Below are positions 6,135-6,454 of a stretch of 6,454 nucleotides of DNA, one piece after another. The translations under genes and the position numbers were made by a program. The notes beneath the pieces were generated by a model that worked only from the letters and a program-made list of their open reading frames with translations, made no database searches and had not been told where the DNA came from. Numbering within the stretch: position 1 is the first letter of the stretch; each line of letters starts with the position of its first letter. Source of the stretch: Nitrososphaerota archaeon (GTDB taxonomy: Archaea; Thermoproteota; Nitrososphaeria; Nitrososphaerales; UBA183); assembly GCA_029784795.1 (NCBI GenBank), contig JAFMAW010000048.1:1-6454 (forward strand). Direction: 5' to 3'.

Positions 6135-6454
6135 CTACCGGGCTCCCCCTGGCCGCGTTGAGCCTGTTCGTTCCTCCGGTCGACTCTGCCTCTTCCGATG
6201 CTCAGATAAGCAGAGGCTGGCATCGGGTCGGATTGCCTCTTGGCACCCATGGTATTCCACGTACGAGCTTTTGTCGAAGACCAGGAGGGCTTGGGGTCCG
6301 CCCCGGGGGGCCCGGTGGGCACCATTGGGACCTCGTAACCCGCTCGGCGCACCGGTCTCGCTGACGGCATATGTGCCGGCCGTCAGTGTGTAGTCGGTGC
6401 CCGTTTCGGAACCGGCCTGAGGACTACCGCTTACCTCCGACGAACCGGACTTGA
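6135..6454 (-). CDS. C-terminal end of a possible surface/adhesin-like protein, possibly degraded
   Basis: A minus-strand frame is open from the window edge (first full codon at 6452-6450) to a TAG at 6137-6135, 105 codons without a start in the window. Its first 37 residues are Ser/Thr/Gly-rich and include YTLTAGTYAVSETGAPSG, which looks like the end of a prealbumin/SpaA-like beta-sandwich repeat found in secreted bacterial and archaeal surface proteins, where SETG(x)PSGY is usual. A Tyr-containing continuation (SGYEVP) exists only in the neighbouring frame at 6340, so a +1 base in the GGG run at 6341-6339 is possible; that frame ends at 6074. Further on in the first frame, ALLVFDKSSYVEYHG weakly resembles the first strands of a LamG/concanavalin-type domain, after which the sequence is Arg-rich and not protein-like. 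It could be a true C-terminus, a frameshifted gene, or a remnant. The stretch 6035-6134 holds no gene that I can support. Confidence 0.35.
   Translation of the reverse strand, partial: KSGSSEVSGSPQAGSETGTDYTLTAGTYAVSETGAPSGLRGPNGAHRAPRGGPQALLVFDKSSYVEYHGCQEAIRPDASLCLSEHRKRQSRPEERTGSTRPGGAR
6361..6386. repeat. 8-bp inverted repeat with 10-bp loop, with nested alternative hairpin
   Basis: CTGACGGC (6361-6368) and GCCGTCAG (6379-6386) are perfect complements around a 10-bp loop. A second hairpin, CGGCA-TATG-TGCCG (6365-6378), is nested within and mutually exclusive with the first. It lies inside the TLTAGTYAVS-coding part of the adhesin-like frame, so it may be coincidental to codon use. Confidence 0.3.

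Noticed and set aside
6296..6322. Collagen-like Gly-Pro-Pro segment in minus-strand frames of the GC run
   Set aside because: The Gly-x-y periodicity holds for only two or three units and comes from a C/G homopolymer-rich patch.

Overview
The window looks like a GC-rich archaeal genome fragment, most plausibly from the TACK side (Nitrososphaerota- or Bathyarchaeia-like); the lineage is inference. The archaeal call rests on AT-rich TATA-like boxes about 25-35 nt upstream of start codons in otherwise GC-rich DNA, starts with little or no leader and no Shine-Dalgarno, heavy use of AGG for arginine, and archaeal-type families (a radical SAM protein resembling the MJ0865 group and a Pab87-like S12 peptidase). 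All credible genes lie on the minus strand, so the reading order runs from high to low coordinates.

From the right edge: a minus-strand reading frame enters from outside the window (6452-6135). Its first part resembles a prealbumin/SpaA-like repeat of a surface protein, and its second half degrades into Arg-rich sequence. A short non-coding stretch with an inverted repeat follows, then a complete DEAH-type SF2 helicase (6034-4187, TTG or GTG start). About 190 bp of non-coding sequence with a 12-bp palindrome and a clear TATA box leads to a three-gene operon. The operon encodes an M19 dipeptidase (3998-3006), a cytosolic S12/beta-lactamase-fold peptidase with a C-terminal beta domain (3009-1567, GTGA overlap) and an NAD-dependent extended SDR epimerase/dehydratase-like protein (1562-705, 4-nt gap). 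After a 141-bp gap with its own T-rich promoter, a B12-binding-type radical SAM gene starts at 563. It runs off the left edge and carries an apparent +1 frameshift near 206-210.

The most coherent biological unit is the peptidase pair. M19 and Pab87-like S12 enzymes both include members that act on peptides containing D-residues, neither protein shows a signal peptide, and the two are translationally coupled. A cytosolic pathway for degrading imported D-residue (for example bacterial-wall-derived) peptides is a reasonable hypothesis; the role of the SDR protein in it is unknown. The helicase is a divergent, stand-alone DEAH protein whose last ~170 residues I cannot assign. Nothing resembling CRISPR, an insertion sequence, rRNA or tRNA was seen.
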